Positions 1 to 13,075 of a DNA stretch of 64,000 nucleotides are shown here, piece after piece (position 1 is the first letter of the stretch; every line of letters begins with the position of its first letter). Source of the DNA: Cyanophora paradoxa. Lineage: Eukaryota > Glaucocystophyceae > Cyanophorales > Cyanophoraceae. The notes beneath the pieces are model-generated. The model did no database searches, had not been told where the DNA came from, and saw nothing but the letters and a program-made list of their open reading frames with translations. Position numbers and translations under genes: made by a program. The DNA is taken from the NCBI GenBank assembly GCA_004431415.1, contig QPMI01000518.1:1-64000 (forward strand), read 5' to 3'.

Positions 1-225
1 AGGCGGCCTTCACTTCCGGCCAGAAGCGAATGCTGATCTGCTTCTTGCGAAACGTCCCCCAAAGACTGTCGATCTGAGAATCAGTCCATCTGCATCATCT
101 GACGTGCGCCTGCGATCGACATAGACCGTATGAGCATGAGCAGTACTAGGGATTACACAGCGTCAGGTGTACCTTCCTTCTGGATAATCCACAAAAGGAA
201 TTGGACTCGCTTGAAATAGAGTGCA

Positions 226-3200
226 CTACTCGAGCAAAAAGAGCAGACACAATCTTCCCTGCTCAATTCTGGCTATAGATTCCGAAAGCGACAAGCCATT
301 GCATGCGATGGCCGTATACAGTCTCTCGCCGAAGTCGAACATCTTCGAGTTTCGGGAGGGACAGGTCGATTCCGGGAGTGGATGCTGCAACAAATTGCGG
401 AACTGCTGAGCAGTCATCGGAGACCAAACACGTGAAAATGTCATCGATTGATAGCGGAAGCTGCGGAGTGCTGAATTGGAGCCACTAGCACAAGGCACAA
501 CTGGTCCAGATGAACTGCCCGTTGATGTAATCATCGGCCCCAACTGAACTCTGTAGGGTATCCGCAGATGCAGATAAAGATTTGACCATCCACGCCACCC
601 GAGCCTTACGCGACAGAAATTTCAAGGACTTCCGCTCATTTTCCACTATGGTCGACGTCGCTGGTATAAGCTGAACAGGGATCAGAAAATACAAATGTCG
701 AGCTGGATATCGGGAGACCACTCACCGATAGTGCCTCACCACGTTTCCGCTTCTGCCACCGGAATGGCCAGGAGGTGTATCCGACTGGGATCCAACGAAG
801 GTCATCAAAAAAAACCAAGTAAGAGAATCGCACAGATATGCATTCACCGACAAAGAAACACTGTCAATGTCGCTAGCATCAGCATCCTTCGATACAACAC
901 AAAGAATCAAACGGGAATCATCGACACATATATATAGAGTAAACTACTCACACGATCAGCACCGTTGTCGTCATCATCGGAATCACCCGTTCTCGCCCTT
1001 TTCCCAGCCTAATATAACAAAACACCGCATATTCAAAGGGAATCATAATAGTGCGATTGAGTACAACTATTAATCACTCACGCCGCTGGCATCGCGTCGG
1101 GGAACAGTTACTTTGCTTGCTTTCCGCTTTTTGGACGCAGAACGGCCTTGGTGTGCAACCATTCCTTGTGTCGAACCCGGAGACTTTTTGCTACTTGCAC
1201 CAGTCGATACACGCGTGCGCCGTCTGTCAGCAGCATCTCCTTGGACTGATCCTGGTAGGATCGTAGTGAATAATTGAGGATGTTCAAATGGTGTGATAAA
1301 TATTAATTGAACCCGCACCGGTGCATCAGAAGATGAACTACAGATTTTATACTTTTTTCCGTCGACTTGAAACTGGACAACTGCAGGATTCGATCGTTGG
1401 CGGTCACCTGCTCATGTTAAATAAGCAGACACTCGAACAGATTTAATTAAGGATTCCATCAGGATAGGCCCAAAAATCAACCTCACCATCTGGCTCTTCT
1501 CGTATCTTACCACTGCGACGTGAACCAGGTACACTCGCTCCTGCGACACCTTGTTGAATAGCAGCTGCAAATAGGCCAGCAACGATCAACGACAGATAAT
1601 TATCGCGTGTTTTTCTACCAAACCTTGGTCGGGGACCGACGGAGAGGCAGGTGATGGCACCGGCAAGACGGCCAGAGAACGGGCTTCCATGTCACTCGCC
1701 GGCCCCAATGCATCGCCCCCCATGAAACCCGGCTGTTCGGGAGGTGCGAATGCCGAACCGGAATCCTGCACAGGGATCAGCGTGAAGGCAAACGCATGGG
1801 GAACCGCAACGGCGACTACATCATCGCCGACTCGCCAGGCTGGAACGCGATTGGGTAGACGTGACGGTTGCGGGTCAACTCCACGGTCCGCACAATGGGA
1901 CATGCGAGCACTCCGCGCAGAGAGAACGGGCCTCCAAAAGTTTACTGCCAAGCTTGGGTGACCCGTCGCGGGCTGCAACGCGGCTCAGAACCTGCGAACT
2001 TGTCATTGGAATTAATAGACGGGCCAGTTGAAAGAGCGCACGACATACCGATTTAATGGCATCGGATTGTTGAAGCCCACGCTGACCGGAGAATCATGTA
2101 GGCCAACACGAGGCTCGTCGGCAGGAGGTTCCGAGGATTGCTAGGTAACAGTTGGTGAGAAAATAAAATAAATAACAATAAGCCAAGCAAAACGCATGCA
2201 GTCACCAACGATAAAGCATGTCCGAGTACCTCTGAATCGCGTCCTCATTGCGTGCAATCTGATGTAGATCTGAAATCTGAGAAGTCCATAAACGCGCAAA
2301 ATATATTAATCATACATTTCAAATGATGCAGGTCAAAAAACATGAGAACCCACCTTCTCACAAGCCAGGAATATATGAGCGTCCTCATATTCACGATGTC
2401 GTCAGGGTGCAAATGAACTATTAGCAAAATCAGGAGATATGGAGTGAGACGACACACAACAGTAACCTGTGGAGTAGATACGCTACCACCCTCAGTTTGC
2501 ATAAATTCGGTTAGGCAACCTGTAACGAGTAGCTCTGAGTTCACACAAACATGAACACCGCAATCAACGCCTCCTTGACGCGTTGCCTGCAAACAGCCCC
2601 CATCAATCGAATGCCTTAAATATTATAATCCAGCCAGAATGTACGTACTTCGGCTACAACATAGTTGAAAACAAGGTCACCGGATAATATATCGCGAGGT
2701 GACCCGGGAAACAGAGCCTTGTCCCGGTACGCCGATTGAAGAACCTGAATCGGATTCACGTTACAGAGCCCCCGTAGTCATATACACAAAGCCGACCTTA
2801 TAAGCGAGCCCTTAAGGAGACGTGTACATTCCGGTCCAAGAATGCGTTCTCGTCCGTACCCATTGAACACACTTGCACAATAGCCGTCGCAGTCGAGGGT
2901 CCGATATTCGTTGGCCGAGGCTACCCAAATTGCAGACAATTACGAGAATCCAATGACTGCACATTGATCAGTATGCATGCCGCTGCACTAAAAGAAGGCG
3001 AGACGCTTACTTGGGCAGGTGCACAGGAAACCCAAGAAACTGGGTTTTGAAAATATTCACGCCAGCCTTAACGAACCATTTCCTAGCCCGATCCGATTCC
3101 CCGTACCCCGCCTGTGCATAGTCAATATCGGCAAGACGGAATAAGGCGATACATGATACACACCTTCAGAAGCACGGTAAAATACGTGTTGAAAAAACAG

Positions 3201-4625
3201 ACACTCGTCGCAGGTACAGAAGCCCTGAACGTCGGATCACGCAACTTTTCCATCAAGCAACTATACCGTTCGTGGTCACGGCAACAATCAAAAGCGCATG
3301 ACGCTGCAAGAAACTGCGTTAACTCACTGGTGGAAAAAATTCACGACCTCATCAGTAAATTCTTCGTTCGGTCTCAGGGTAGCAATGTCCCGACGTTTGA
3401 GAGATCCACTAAGAACCCCATCGTCGAAACTATAAAGTACTGTGTCTCCGTCCTTCGCGTTCCAATCTGCGCATTCCAGTATTAACTCAGGCGATACAGA
3501 ACAGTGGCATCACCAAATTCGAGGCACCCGCAACTGACGTGCCCAATCGCGTGATTGTAGATTTAACAATTCGGATGAATGCATCTTTGGCGACGCGCGA
3601 CATTTTGCCATCACTACCGTTTGAATCATACGTTATCACAGAGTCCCTCCAAGACAAGACGATTCGGTTTCTCTCGGTTAGAATTCCGGATATCACTGGA
3701 CATTGCAAAGAAAGTAGCTCGGCTTCATCTGCGCACGGGTGCGACGACGACAACTTTCGCTCGAATTCAAGACGCAAATTCTTCAATTCGCTGATGCAGT
3801 CCAGAAGATGGGTCAGATGCTTGAACCCAGAACCGATATCTGGATTCGGCGACGACAATAAATGCTGTAGACGACAGTAATCATCCCACATCGATCCGTA
3901 AGTAGCCTTCGAGACCTCTTCGATCCGCGATAATTCAATGAAATTGATGAACGACGCAGCCATCATCTCGACGTGCAGATAGTGTTTCACTCCGTCATCG
4001 CGCATCTTCGCTAGTTCCACCACAATTTCACGGGGCGTCAGTCCCTGTGCAACCCACGACTTGAAGGTCGTCTCTGTCATCTGGCGCATGTTCGACGTGG
4101 CCTCGTCATCCAGGAATGACGTGTCGAAGGCATTAGATGACCCGTACGCAGATATTTCAGCCGCGTCCTCCAAAGTGACTGATTTAGAGTTAAGCAGCCA
4201 GTTGAAGGCACGCTCCATGGTACTGTGTAGATGAATGCTGTACGAACGCCGTTGGGTTAGGACGACAAACTTGTTGAAGGCCTCCGCTGCTTCCCGCAAG
4301 TTGTACTTCAATTTGAAGACTGCCGTCATAATATTGTTCAGCAACAAGTAAAGACCACAATGCCCTCGGATATTCCAGGGACGTTCCAGAAGATCTCAGG
4401 CGGAAACACCGGTTTGGCTGGAAGGAAAGACACATTCAAAAATAGATGAGAGTACAAAAAATCAAGATACAAGACATACTGAGGGTAGCCAATCGTCGCC
4501 TTCCCACGGCAACAGATTCGTCGCATTCACAACCGCATCGAACGCCCTCTTAAGATCTTTCGCAGCACCCACCGCGCGTTCCATGACGAGTGACGGCAGC
4601 TCAAAATCTCCCGCAGGCAAGGACC
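226..4625 (-). CDS. Multi-exon gene with Ulp1/SENP-like C48 cysteine peptidase domain
   Basis: The peptidase core is read from several exons. Exon 3328-3466 has the family opening (TLRPNEEFTDEVVNFF, like the Ulp1 'L.pg.wLnDevInfy' block). An exon ending at 3164 has CFFNTYFTVLL, and the next ends at 3011. The exon from 2956 starts with the catalytic His-Trp pair (NHWILVIV, His codon 2953-2955). A later exon has the Gln...Asp-Cys-Gly block (RQGGVDCGVHVC, Cys codon 2560-2562). The 286-codon open stretch 3487-4347 is helical and joins the core in frame through intron 3467-3527. Exon 4480-4625 is a further upstream exon. Downstream exons (about 2400-226) encode a tail with a Lys/Arg-rich nuclear-type stretch near 1100-1250 and an Asp run near 970-1010. 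The third catalytic residue (Asp) was not located and several splice sites are unresolved. Such enzymes cleave SUMO-like conjugates; in protists they are also carried by transposons, so the substrate is unknown. Confidence 0.55.
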
Positions 4626-4749
4626 CTGCTGAAAAAAGCCAGAGAATTAGAAGGAGTTTGAGCGAAGTGAATCATGCACACCCCCTCCTGTAGTGGGAGC
4701 GTCCCTCTCTCCCGCTGGAGCCGCATCGGGAGCCAGCTGTAGGACGAAT

Positions 4750-6280
4750 GGATCGGTCTGCAAACCGGCATGCGGAGGCGCAATCCCAGAGACCCGGTCT
4801 CGACGCCCGCGGCCCCTGCACCAGGGCGTCGCCCTCAAGACCGCCAGGCAGACGAGAAGGCGCAGACGCCGACGCGGCAACCTGCGCCGTGATCGGCGTA
4901 AGGGCAGGCGCCGCAGAACAGCGCGGCGCCTGCTGCAACATCGAGCACCAGACTCACCGGGTCGGACCCACTCTCGACGCCCACGGCCGCCTGCCCCACG
5001 GCGTCGCCCTCAAAACCGCCAGGCAGCCGAGAAGGCGCAGACGCCGACACGGCAACCTGCGCCGTGATCGGCGTAAGGGCAGGCGCCGCGGGACAGCGCG
5101 GCGCCTGCTACAACATCGAGCAACAGACTCACCGGGTCGGTGGCGCTGCCGAGTGTTGGCAGATTTGCCGCAGCAGCGGCACGGTCGTCTGCCGCATCGG
5201 GAGCCAGCTGTAGGACGAATGGATCGGTCTGCAAACCGGCATGCGGAGGGCGCGATCCAGAGACCCGTCTCGACGCCCGCGGCCCCTGCACCAGGGCGTC
5301 GCCCTCAAGACCGCCAGGCAGACGAGAAGGCGCAGACGCCGACGCGGCAACCTGCGCCGTGATCGGCGTAAGAGCAGGCGCCGCAGGACAGCGCGGCGCC
5401 TGCTGCAACATCGAGCACCAGACTCACCGGGTCGGACCCACTCTCGACGCCCACGGCCGCCTGCCCCAAGGCGTCGCCCTCAAAACCGCCAGGCAGCCGA
5501 GAAGGCGCAGACGCCGACACGGCAACCTGCGCCGTGATCGGCGTAAGGGCAGGCGCCGCGGGACAGCGCGGCGCCTGCTGCAACATCGAGCACCAGACTC
5601 ACCGGGTCGGTGGCGCTGCCGAGTGTTGGCAGATTCGCCGCAGCAGCGGCACGGTCGCCTGCCGCATCGGGAACCAGCTGTAGGACGAATGGATCGGTCT
5701 GCAAACCGGCATGCGGAGGGCGCGATCCCAGAGACCCGGTCTCGACGCCCGCGGCCCCCTGCACCAGGGCATCGCCCTCAAGACCGCCAGGCAGACGAGA
5801 AGGCGCAGACGCCGACGCGGCAACCTGCGCCGTGATCGGCGTAAGGGCAGGCGCCGCAGGACAGCGCGGCGCCTGCTGCAACATCGGGCACCAGACTCAC
5901 CGGGTCGGACCCACTCTCGACGCCCGCGGCCCCTGCACCAGGGCGTCGCCCTCAAGACCGCCAGGCAGACGAGAAGGCGCAGACGCCGACGCGGCAACCT
6001 GCGCCGTGATCGGCGTAAGGGCAGGCGCCGCAGGACAGCGCGGCGCCTGCTGCAACATCGGGCACCAGACTCACCGGGTCGGACCCACTCTCGACGCCCG
6101 CGGCCCCTGCACCAGGGCGTCGCCCTCAAGACCGCCAGGCAGACGAGAAGGCGCAGACGCCGACGCGGCAACCTGCGCCGTGATCGGCGTAAGGGCAGGC
6201 GCCGCAGGACAGCGCGGCGCCTGCTGCAACATCGAGCACCAGACTCACCGGGTCGGTGGCGCTGCCGAGTGTTGGTAGAT
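4750..6280. repeat. 174-bp tandem repeats in ~470-bp higher-order units, probably exonic
   Basis: A unit of about 174-175 bp recurs with its junction near 4946, 5121, 5416, 5591, 5889, 6063 and 6237. A spacer of about 122 bp (GCTGCCGAGTGTTGGCAGA...) occurs in alternate places, giving a ~470-bp period. On the minus strand the unit reads as Ala/Pro-rich protein (PALTPITAQVAASASAPSR). The spacer reads as DPFVLQLAPDAA and NLPTLGSATDP. The minus-strand frame at the left edge runs in frame into exon 4480-4625 of the C48 peptidase gene, so I infer the repeats encode its N-terminal disordered region. Each unit carries a strong donor (GTGAGT) followed 25-28 nt later by CAG. The long plus-strand reading frames here are Arg-rich and look like shadows. 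Confidence 0.6.
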
Positions 6281-6960
6281 TTGCCGCATCAGTAGCACGG
6301 TCGTCTGCCGCATCGGGAGCCTCAACAGATGGATCAGGCTCCGAAACAGCACGAGGAGAACGCGCTCTCGGAGACCCCTCCTCGTCGCCCGCCTGCCCAA
6401 GGCATCGCTCTCATCAACGATGATGATAATCGGGTCGCTGTCTCCCGGGAAAGGAGACACACGACGCTCGCCGGCCGGTCGCCCGGCAGGCACAGAGGCC
6501 GGAGAGCTGGAAGGAGAGGCGTAGGACCCGGGGGTGGGCACGAGGGGGCGCGGAAGTTCAGCCGACCCATGATCCTCGCCTCCCTCGTTGACAGGCAGAT
6601 CCTCGGCCCCCTGGCCGTGCGGGTCTACAGCCGTCGCAGTCGAAGCATTCCCTCCAGACCCAGTAACTCTCGGTAAAAAAGAGCCTGCATCTGATATAAT
6701 TGCTGTCAATCGCAATTGCGAAATAAAACGTCAGAAGAGCAATCACAGTAATCAGACAAGTCACCATCGAAAACATGATCATCACCATCAGTTGGTTCCA
6801 AAGTAAGGCCACCTTCAACAACAAGCTCATCATCATCGAAATCAGCTGGTTTCAAAGGGCGGTTCCAACATGCCAGATTTCGCCGGAACCGCTCCTTATG
6901 AAACGCTGCCGCAGGCCGATAAAACGTTCAGATATATCAGAATATGCGCTAAGAGAATAA
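6245..6960 (-). CDS. Possible upstream exons of the repeat-bearing gene (disordered, acidic)
   Basis: Minus-strand frames continue upstream of the tandem repeats. One stretch (about 6245-6715) is rich in Ser, Pro, Gly and Asp and contains a run of four Ile followed by VDESDAL. Another (about 6740-6900) reads as an acidic segment (PADFDDDELVVEGGL) after a basic one. Composition suggests intrinsically disordered protein. No start codon, splice site or domain was settled, and assignment to the same gene as the C48 peptidase is inference from strand and order only. Confidence 0.25.
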
Positions 6961-7984
6961 GAAAGAAAAACGACAACTTATTAAATAAATGACGCACCAT
7001 CAGCGACAGGAGTAGAGTCCGCAGCGGTTGCTGGAAGATCCTTAGAACTGTCTTCCGCGGCGGCAGCGCTCTCATCGGTAGAAGACGAGCTAAGCGACGG
7101 AAAGCACTCGTTTGACGAAGGAGCAGTGCCTGCAGCGATGATGCTCAAGTCAGTTGCAGAAGGCAGGTCGCGCCGAACACGCTAACAATGTAGAGATTTG
7201 CGACCACCTTCGCTAGCGGAGCTGACGGCAGCCGCACTCATCAGAGTCCAATCCGACAGGCGCCGGCGGTGACTAGTACTAGTACTGCGTCCAGGAATCA
7301 AGTCGCGTCCCACGGAGTAGCCGCACTCCGTGAGATCAAATAGTCACCTTATACGCCTCACCGGGAGCCTACCCAAACTGAGGCTCCCGGAGTCTTTGCG
7401 ACCGCAAGTAACGGAGCCCTTGCGACCGCGAGTAAAACGAGCGGCCTGGCTTAGCCAAGCGTGCGGCACAATACGATGTGCCTGTGTCCAAGCAACTGCG
7501 CTCTCTGCGGTGCCCGAACGACGATGCTGTGGCCAAGCAACTAAGCAGGCAAGACAAGGGTACAACTATAAGACCGGAGAGCAAACGCTACAGACGGCGG
7601 ACGGAGGAAAAACCACAGCTGCCGGACGACGGAGGTGTACACCGTCCACAATACGAGCTCGAGTCGCGTCGTGCTCGACCAAGCGGCGCTCAAAGCAAAG
7701 CCGGAAGTGCGCCTCGCGCCCGAGAGATCCTGAGCACGCGCGCTCAACTGCTCAACAGAAGGAGACCGAGATGCTGGGCCCTCGAACGCGAGGGTGCCGC
7801 AGTGCGCTCCACCCGACCCGTCCCGCAGGTGGCACAGAGAATTCTGTCGCCTTCTCCAGCCCGAGGCCCAGGGAGAATCGCGAACCAGTTTTGCCGCTTC
7901 GCGTGTCTCCTCTGACTCGACGGCAGATATTGATCCCCCGATCTGTGGCTCGGTACTGATCGGCGCGCAATGACGTTTTCTCAG
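6961..7984. other. No confident gene
   Basis: Mixed-composition DNA with overlapping frames on both strands and no recognisable domain. A short CTAGTACTAGTACTG repeat lies near 7273. The longest plus-strand frame (7330-7959) is Arg/Ser/Thr-rich without family resemblance, so I do not call it. Confidence 0.4.
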
Positions 7985-10020
7985 TCATTCAGCACCGGCG
8001 AGGTTGCGGGGAGCGTCAGCGACATCCCTCCATGCTGCGCTGAGAGCCACGCAGAAGGCAAGGCCTCTGCGCGTCGCGTCGAGCGGCAGCTCGACGAGCG
8101 GCCTAGCCTCGCAGCCTTGAGCTTCGCCCCGCACAGAGTTCGTGAGCCGCCCCGTCCCGCCCCGCCCCTCCCCGCCCCGCCGCCATGCTGCGCAAAGAGA
8201 CGCGCAGGAGACAAGGCATCTAGATCTGCACGCCGCGTCGAGCGGCAGCTCGGCGAGCGGCCTCGAGCTTCGCCCTGCCCGGGTGCGTAAGCCGACCCGC
8301 CCCGCCCCGCCCCGCCCAGCCCCGACGCCATGCTGCGATGCGAAAAGTGCACGAGGCAAGGCCTCTGCACGCCACGTCGAGCGGCAGCTCGACGAGCGGC
8401 CTGCTGCGCTGAGGGACAAGCAGGAGGCACTGCGGCAAGGCCTCCGCACGCCGCGTCGAGCGGCAACTCGGCGAGCGGCCTCGAGCTTCGCCCCGCCCGG
8501 CTTAGTGAGCAGCCCGCCCCGCCCCGCACCGCCCCGCCCCGCCCGCCCCGACCCGCCGCCATACTGAGCTGAGAGACGCGCAGGAGGCAAGGCCTCCGCA
8601 CGCCGCGTCGAGCGGCAACTCGGCGAGCGGCCTCGAGCTTCGCCCCGCCCGGCTTCGTGAGCCGCCCCGCCCCGCCCCGCACCGCCCCGCCCCGCCCCGC
8701 CCCGACCCGCCGCCATACTGAGCTGAGAGACGCGCAGGAGGCAAGGCCTCCGCACGCCGCGTCGAGCGGCAACTCGGCGAGCGGCCTCGAGCTTCGCCCC
8801 GCCCGGCTTCGTGAGCCGCCCCGCCGCGCCCCGCCCCGGGCCCCGTCCCGCCGCCATGCTGCGCTGAGAGACAAGCAGGAGGCAAGGCCTCCGCACGCCG
8901 CTTCAAGCAGCCGCTCGGCGAGCGGCCTCGAGCTTCCCCCCGACCGGGCTCGTGAGCCGCCCCGCCCCACTCCGCCCCGCTCCGCCGCCATGCTGCGCTG
9001 AGAGACGCGCAGGAAACAAGGACTCTGCACGACGAGCCGAGCGGCAGCTCGGCGAGCGGCCTCGAGATTCACCCCGCCCGGCTTCGTGAGCCGCCCCGCC
9101 CCGCCCCCCCCCCGCCCCGCCCCACCCCGCCACCATGCCGCGCCGAAAGACAAGCAGGAGACAAGACAGCTGCACGCCACGTCGAGCGGCAGCTCGGCGA
9201 ACGGCATCGAGCCTCGCCCCGCCCGGCTTCGTCACGAGGTCGCTGATCATGAAGAATCCGGACGCCTACACCCATCTACAGGAGGAGGATCAGGATGCTG
9301 CGCTGAGAGACGCGCAGGATGCAAGGCCTCCGCACGCCGCGTCGAGCGGCAGCTCGGCGACCGGCCTCGAGCTTCCCCCGCCCGGGATCGTGAGCCGCCC
9401 CGCCCAGCCCACCCCACTCCGCCGCCGCGAAGCGATGAGAGACGCGCAGGAGGCAAGGCCTCTGCAGCGGCGGGCCATGTCTCGCTTGCCGGTCTCGGCG
9501 ACCGGCCTCGAGCTTCCCCCCGCCCGGGATCGTGAGTCGCCCCGCCCAGCCCCACCCCGCTCCGCCGCCGCGAAGCCCTGAGATACGCGCAGGAGGCAAG
9601 GCCTCTGCACGCCGCGTCGAGCGGCAGCTCGGCGAGCAGCCTCGAGCTGAGCTCCGCCCTGCTTCGTGAGCCGCCCCGCCCCGCCCCACCCCCCCCCGCC
9701 GCGCCCCGCCCCGCCCGTCCCGCCGCCATGCTGCGGTGAGAGCCGCGCAGGAGGCAAGGCCTCCGCACGCCGCGTCGAGCGGCAGCTCGGCGAGCGGCCT
9801 CGAGCATCTCCCCGCCCGGGATCGTGAGCCGCCCCGCCCCGACCCACCCCGCTCCGCCACCGCGAAGCGCTGAGAGACGCGCAGGAGGCAAGGCCTCTGC
9901 ACGCCGCGTCAAGCGACAGCTCGGCGAGCAGCCTCGAGCTTCGCCCCGCCCAGCTTCGTGAGCCGCCCCGCCCCGCCCCACCCCGCCCCGCCCCGCCCCG
10001 CCCCGCCCCGCCGCCATGCT
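7985..10020. repeat. GC-rich minisatellite, about 14 degenerate units of 130-160 bp
   Basis: Units share a core GTCGAGCGGCAGCTCGGCGA, a GCCTCGAGCTTCGCCCCGCC segment, a CCGCCCCGCCCCGCC tract and GACGCGCAGGAGGCAAGGCC. Copies are visible near 8077, 8238, 8378, 8457, 8607, 8760, 9035, 9181, 9335, 9617, 9775 and 9906. Long frames on both strands are simple translations of the repeat (Arg/Gly/Ala or Pro/Ala rich), so none is called as a gene. Confidence 0.85.
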
Positions 10021-11303
10021 GCGCAGGGAGACGCGCAGTACCCCGACGTCGCCACCCTTCAGCGCCAAGCAATTACGGCCCCCCATCGCCCCGCCCGCTC
10101 AAACATGCTCCCCGCAGAGGCAGTCCAAGGGAGGGCGAGGACGGCGTGCTACACGACGAAGGAGACGTCATCGGCTCGCCAACGCCACCCCTACGGCCCC
10201 CCTGCGCCCCTTCCACGCATTCCGGCTCCCCGCCCCGGCAGACCCGCTGTAGCTGCGGTCCCCGGGGGACAGAGGACAGCGTCCTCCGCATTGAGAGGCA
10301 CGTCATCAGCTCGCCCCGGCCGCCCTCAATGCCCATGCTCGCGGAACCCCGCCGGCGCCCCGCCCCACCCGCCTTCCGGCGCCTCGCACATGCTGCCCCC
10401 AATCACACGGCCACCGTGATTTTCCAGCTCCCATGTGGGCAATGCAGGGCGCGCGCGGGCATCCACACAGATAAGACATGCCACAAAATAGCAACACTGT
10501 GACAGAATACAACATGCACATCACACAACATTCGACTCACTTCGACCAACATGAGCAGGCGGCCGTCGGCACACCCTCATGCCACCGCCGCGGGCCCCAC
10601 GCGGAAGGGCGGAGGCGCGGGGAAGGGCAGCACAACGCGAGACGCTCGAAGGAGGCGGGGAAGGTGGCGACGCTTGAAGACAGCGGCGATCGCTTGAAGG
10701 CGGCAGCAGCGACGGTAGACGCTTAAAGACAAGACGCTTGAAGGCCACTGGAACCTGCGATCAGGAACATGCGAGGGCAGCAGCCTAAACCTTGGGCGAC
10801 CGATGTTAGCGGAATCAACACTGCACATGCGCAGAAAACGGGGCGCACGGTGGCACTCATTCTTGAGCCGTGTTCGCCGTAGACTATAACTAGGATGCGA
10901 CGACCCCGCGTGGTCATCCATCTGTCGTTGCCCGTGAGGGCGACACCCACGACGGGACGTCGACGCGGTCAACCTGTAATCGCCATGCCATCGTAGTCCG
11001 CTCACAATAGCTTCGCGCGGAAGAAGAAAGCACTCCATGTTAGAAAGACAAGCACAACCCATGGCCATGCGCGGAGGAAGGAACGCACGGTAAACCGCGG
11101 TCCAGATGAACAATGAGCTCATCGCTCATTCTTGTCGCACCGGCATGGATCCCTAGCACCATCCCACCCGACACATTCCTTCGGAAGCTCAGCCATGAGG
11201 CTCTCACGATGACATAAAAGCGCGGACCGTACCTGTGGCCGAGCAACTGCGCGGCCGCGTCAATATCAACGACCAGCTGACCGGCAGGCCGGGCCCGTCA
11301 ATA
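10021..11303. other. No confident gene between two repeat arrays
   Basis: GC-rich in the left half, more balanced in the right. Several overlapping frames on both strands, none with a domain or clear splice pattern. Nothing supported beyond short GC-rich runs. Confidence 0.4.
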
Positions 11304-12776
11304 TGCAGTACCCGTAGATCTAGACCAGCCGTCCCGGACGGCTGCTCACATCGCATAGACCCTGGTTCGAATCCACAGAGTGAGTCTTATTCGCCATCTT
11401 GCTTTCAGTCCACGGTACAAAGTTCGTTAGCTAGGACATGGACTAGAATATAGTAAGCCGCCCGGGGCGCAGCGGCGGGTCATCTCTCGCTTGGTGCGCG
11501 CCTCCCCACCCTTCGCCACCGCGCCTCGCGCGACGGGGCGGGCACAAGGATCTCGACTCGCGACGCCCGCGCGGCGGAGGCGGCCGGAACGCAGCGGCGA
11601 CCCATCTCTCGCTTGGTGCGCGCCTCCCCGCCCTTCAGCGCCGCGCCCCGCACGACAGGTGAGGGCCCGACTCGCAGCGCCTTCGCGCCAGGGCCGGGGC
11701 GCCCGGGGTGCAGCGGCGGGCCATGTCTCGCTTGGTGCGAACCTCCCCGCCCTTCCCCGCCGCGCCCTGCGCGACGGGGCGGGCGCAGGTAGCTCTACTC
11801 GCGGCGCCTTAACGGCGGGGGCGACCGGGACGCAGCGGCGGCCCATCTATAGCTTCGTGCGCGCCTCCCCGCCATTCACCGCCGCGCCCCGCGCGACAAG
11901 CCGAGCGCAGTCGACCCGCCTCGCAGGGCGCAGTGCTAGCGGCGGACCATCTCTTACTTGGTGCGGGCCTCCAAGCACTTCGGCGCCGCGCCTCGCGCGA
12001 CGGGGCGGGTGCAGGGGTCTCGACTCACGACGCCCGCGCGGCGGGGGCGGCCGGAACGCAGCGGCGGCCCATCTCTTGCTTGGTGCGCGCCTCCCCGACC
12101 TTCAGCGCCGCGCCTCGCGACGGGGCGGGCGCAGGGATCTCGACTCACGACGCCCGCGCGGCGGCGGCGGCCGGAACGCAGCGGCGGCACATCTCTCGCT
12201 TGGTGCCCGCCTCCCGCACTTCGACACCGCGCCTCGCGCGACGGGGCGGACGCAGGGGTCTCGACTCACGACGCCCGCGCGGCGGAGGCGGCCGGAACGC
12301 AGCGGCGGCCCATCTCTTGCTTGGTGCGCGCCTCCCCGACCTTCAGCGCCGCGCCCCGCGCGACAAGGTGAACGCAGGCGACCCAACTCGCGGCGCCTTC
12401 GCGTCAGGGCCGTGGCGGCCGGGGTGCAGCGGCGGCCCATGTCTCGCTTGGTGCGTTCCTCCCCGCCCTTCCCCTCCGCGCCCCGTGCGACCGGACGGGC
12501 GCAGGTCGCTCGCCTCGCGGCGCCTTCGCGGCGGGCGCGGCCGGGACGCAGCGGGTGCCTACTGTGCTCTCCGCGTCCGTGCCTCGCGCGACGGGGCGGG
12601 CGCAGGGAGGTGAACTCGCAGCGTCCTCGCGGCGGCGGCGGCCGGGACATAGCGGCGGATCATCTCTCGCTTCGTGCGCACCTACCCGCCCTTCGACGCA
12701 GCGCCCCGTGCGACTAGGTGAGCGCAGGCAACCCAACTCGAGGCGCCTTCGCGACTGGACCGGGACGGCCGGAGGA
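11304..12776. repeat. Duplication copy 1: tRNA-like leader plus ~120-bp GC minisatellite
   Basis: A leader (CCGTAGATCTAGACCAGCCG, a stem-loop, then GGTTCGAATCC) is followed by a sequence ending TAGTAAGCCGCC. Then come roughly ten degenerate units of about 120 bp sharing CATCTCTCGCTTGGTGCGCG, CGCCCCGCGCGACGGGGCGG and CAGGGATCTCGACTCACGAC. The whole block recurs at 13076-14419. Confidence 0.8.
11364..11374 (+). promoter_or_regulatory. Pol III box-B-like motif (copy 1)
   Basis: GGTTCGAATCC matches the box B / T-loop consensus GGTTCGANTCC exactly. An 8-bp stem (CAGCCGTC/GACGGCTG) lies just upstream, where an anticodon arm would be. A box A and acceptor stem were not found, so this looks like a tRNA-derived relic or SINE head rather than a working tRNA gene. 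Confidence 0.4.
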
Positions 12777-13075
12777 TAGCAATTGAGAACAAAAATCCCA
12801 AGCTAGAGTGCGTCGGCGGCGGTCACAGAGGCCAAGTCCGCAGCTGCAAGCAGAGGCCAAGCCCTGAAGTTCGCAGCTGCAAGCACGGCAGCGGGGCCAC
12901 AGCCCTGGCGGCGGTCTAGATAGATACATAGATTCCTTGCGGGCGCACACGTTGATTGTTTAGCAGAGGATAAATAACTACCAGTTCATTACCTAGGACA
13001 TGGACTACGTAGGCCGCCCGAAGAGAAAATGACCGGCGACAACGGCCAAATGGTTCGGGCGGAAGCTTGGATATT

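Noticed and set aside
3114-3485. 123-codon plus-strand gene
   Set aside because: Antisense to the C48 exon with the DEVVNFF block; splice sites and conserved motifs are on the minus strand.
7981-9207. Long minus-strand reading frame over 400 codons
   Set aside because: It is a translation of the GC minisatellite (Arg/Gly/Ala), open in several frames on both strands.
11280-11390. Complete tRNA gene
   Set aside because: Box B and a stem are present but no box A, no acceptor stem pairing and the loop lacks U33; treated as a relic.
11491-12717. 408-codon plus-strand frame
   Set aside because: Same reason: repeat translation, mirrored by equally long frames on the other strand.
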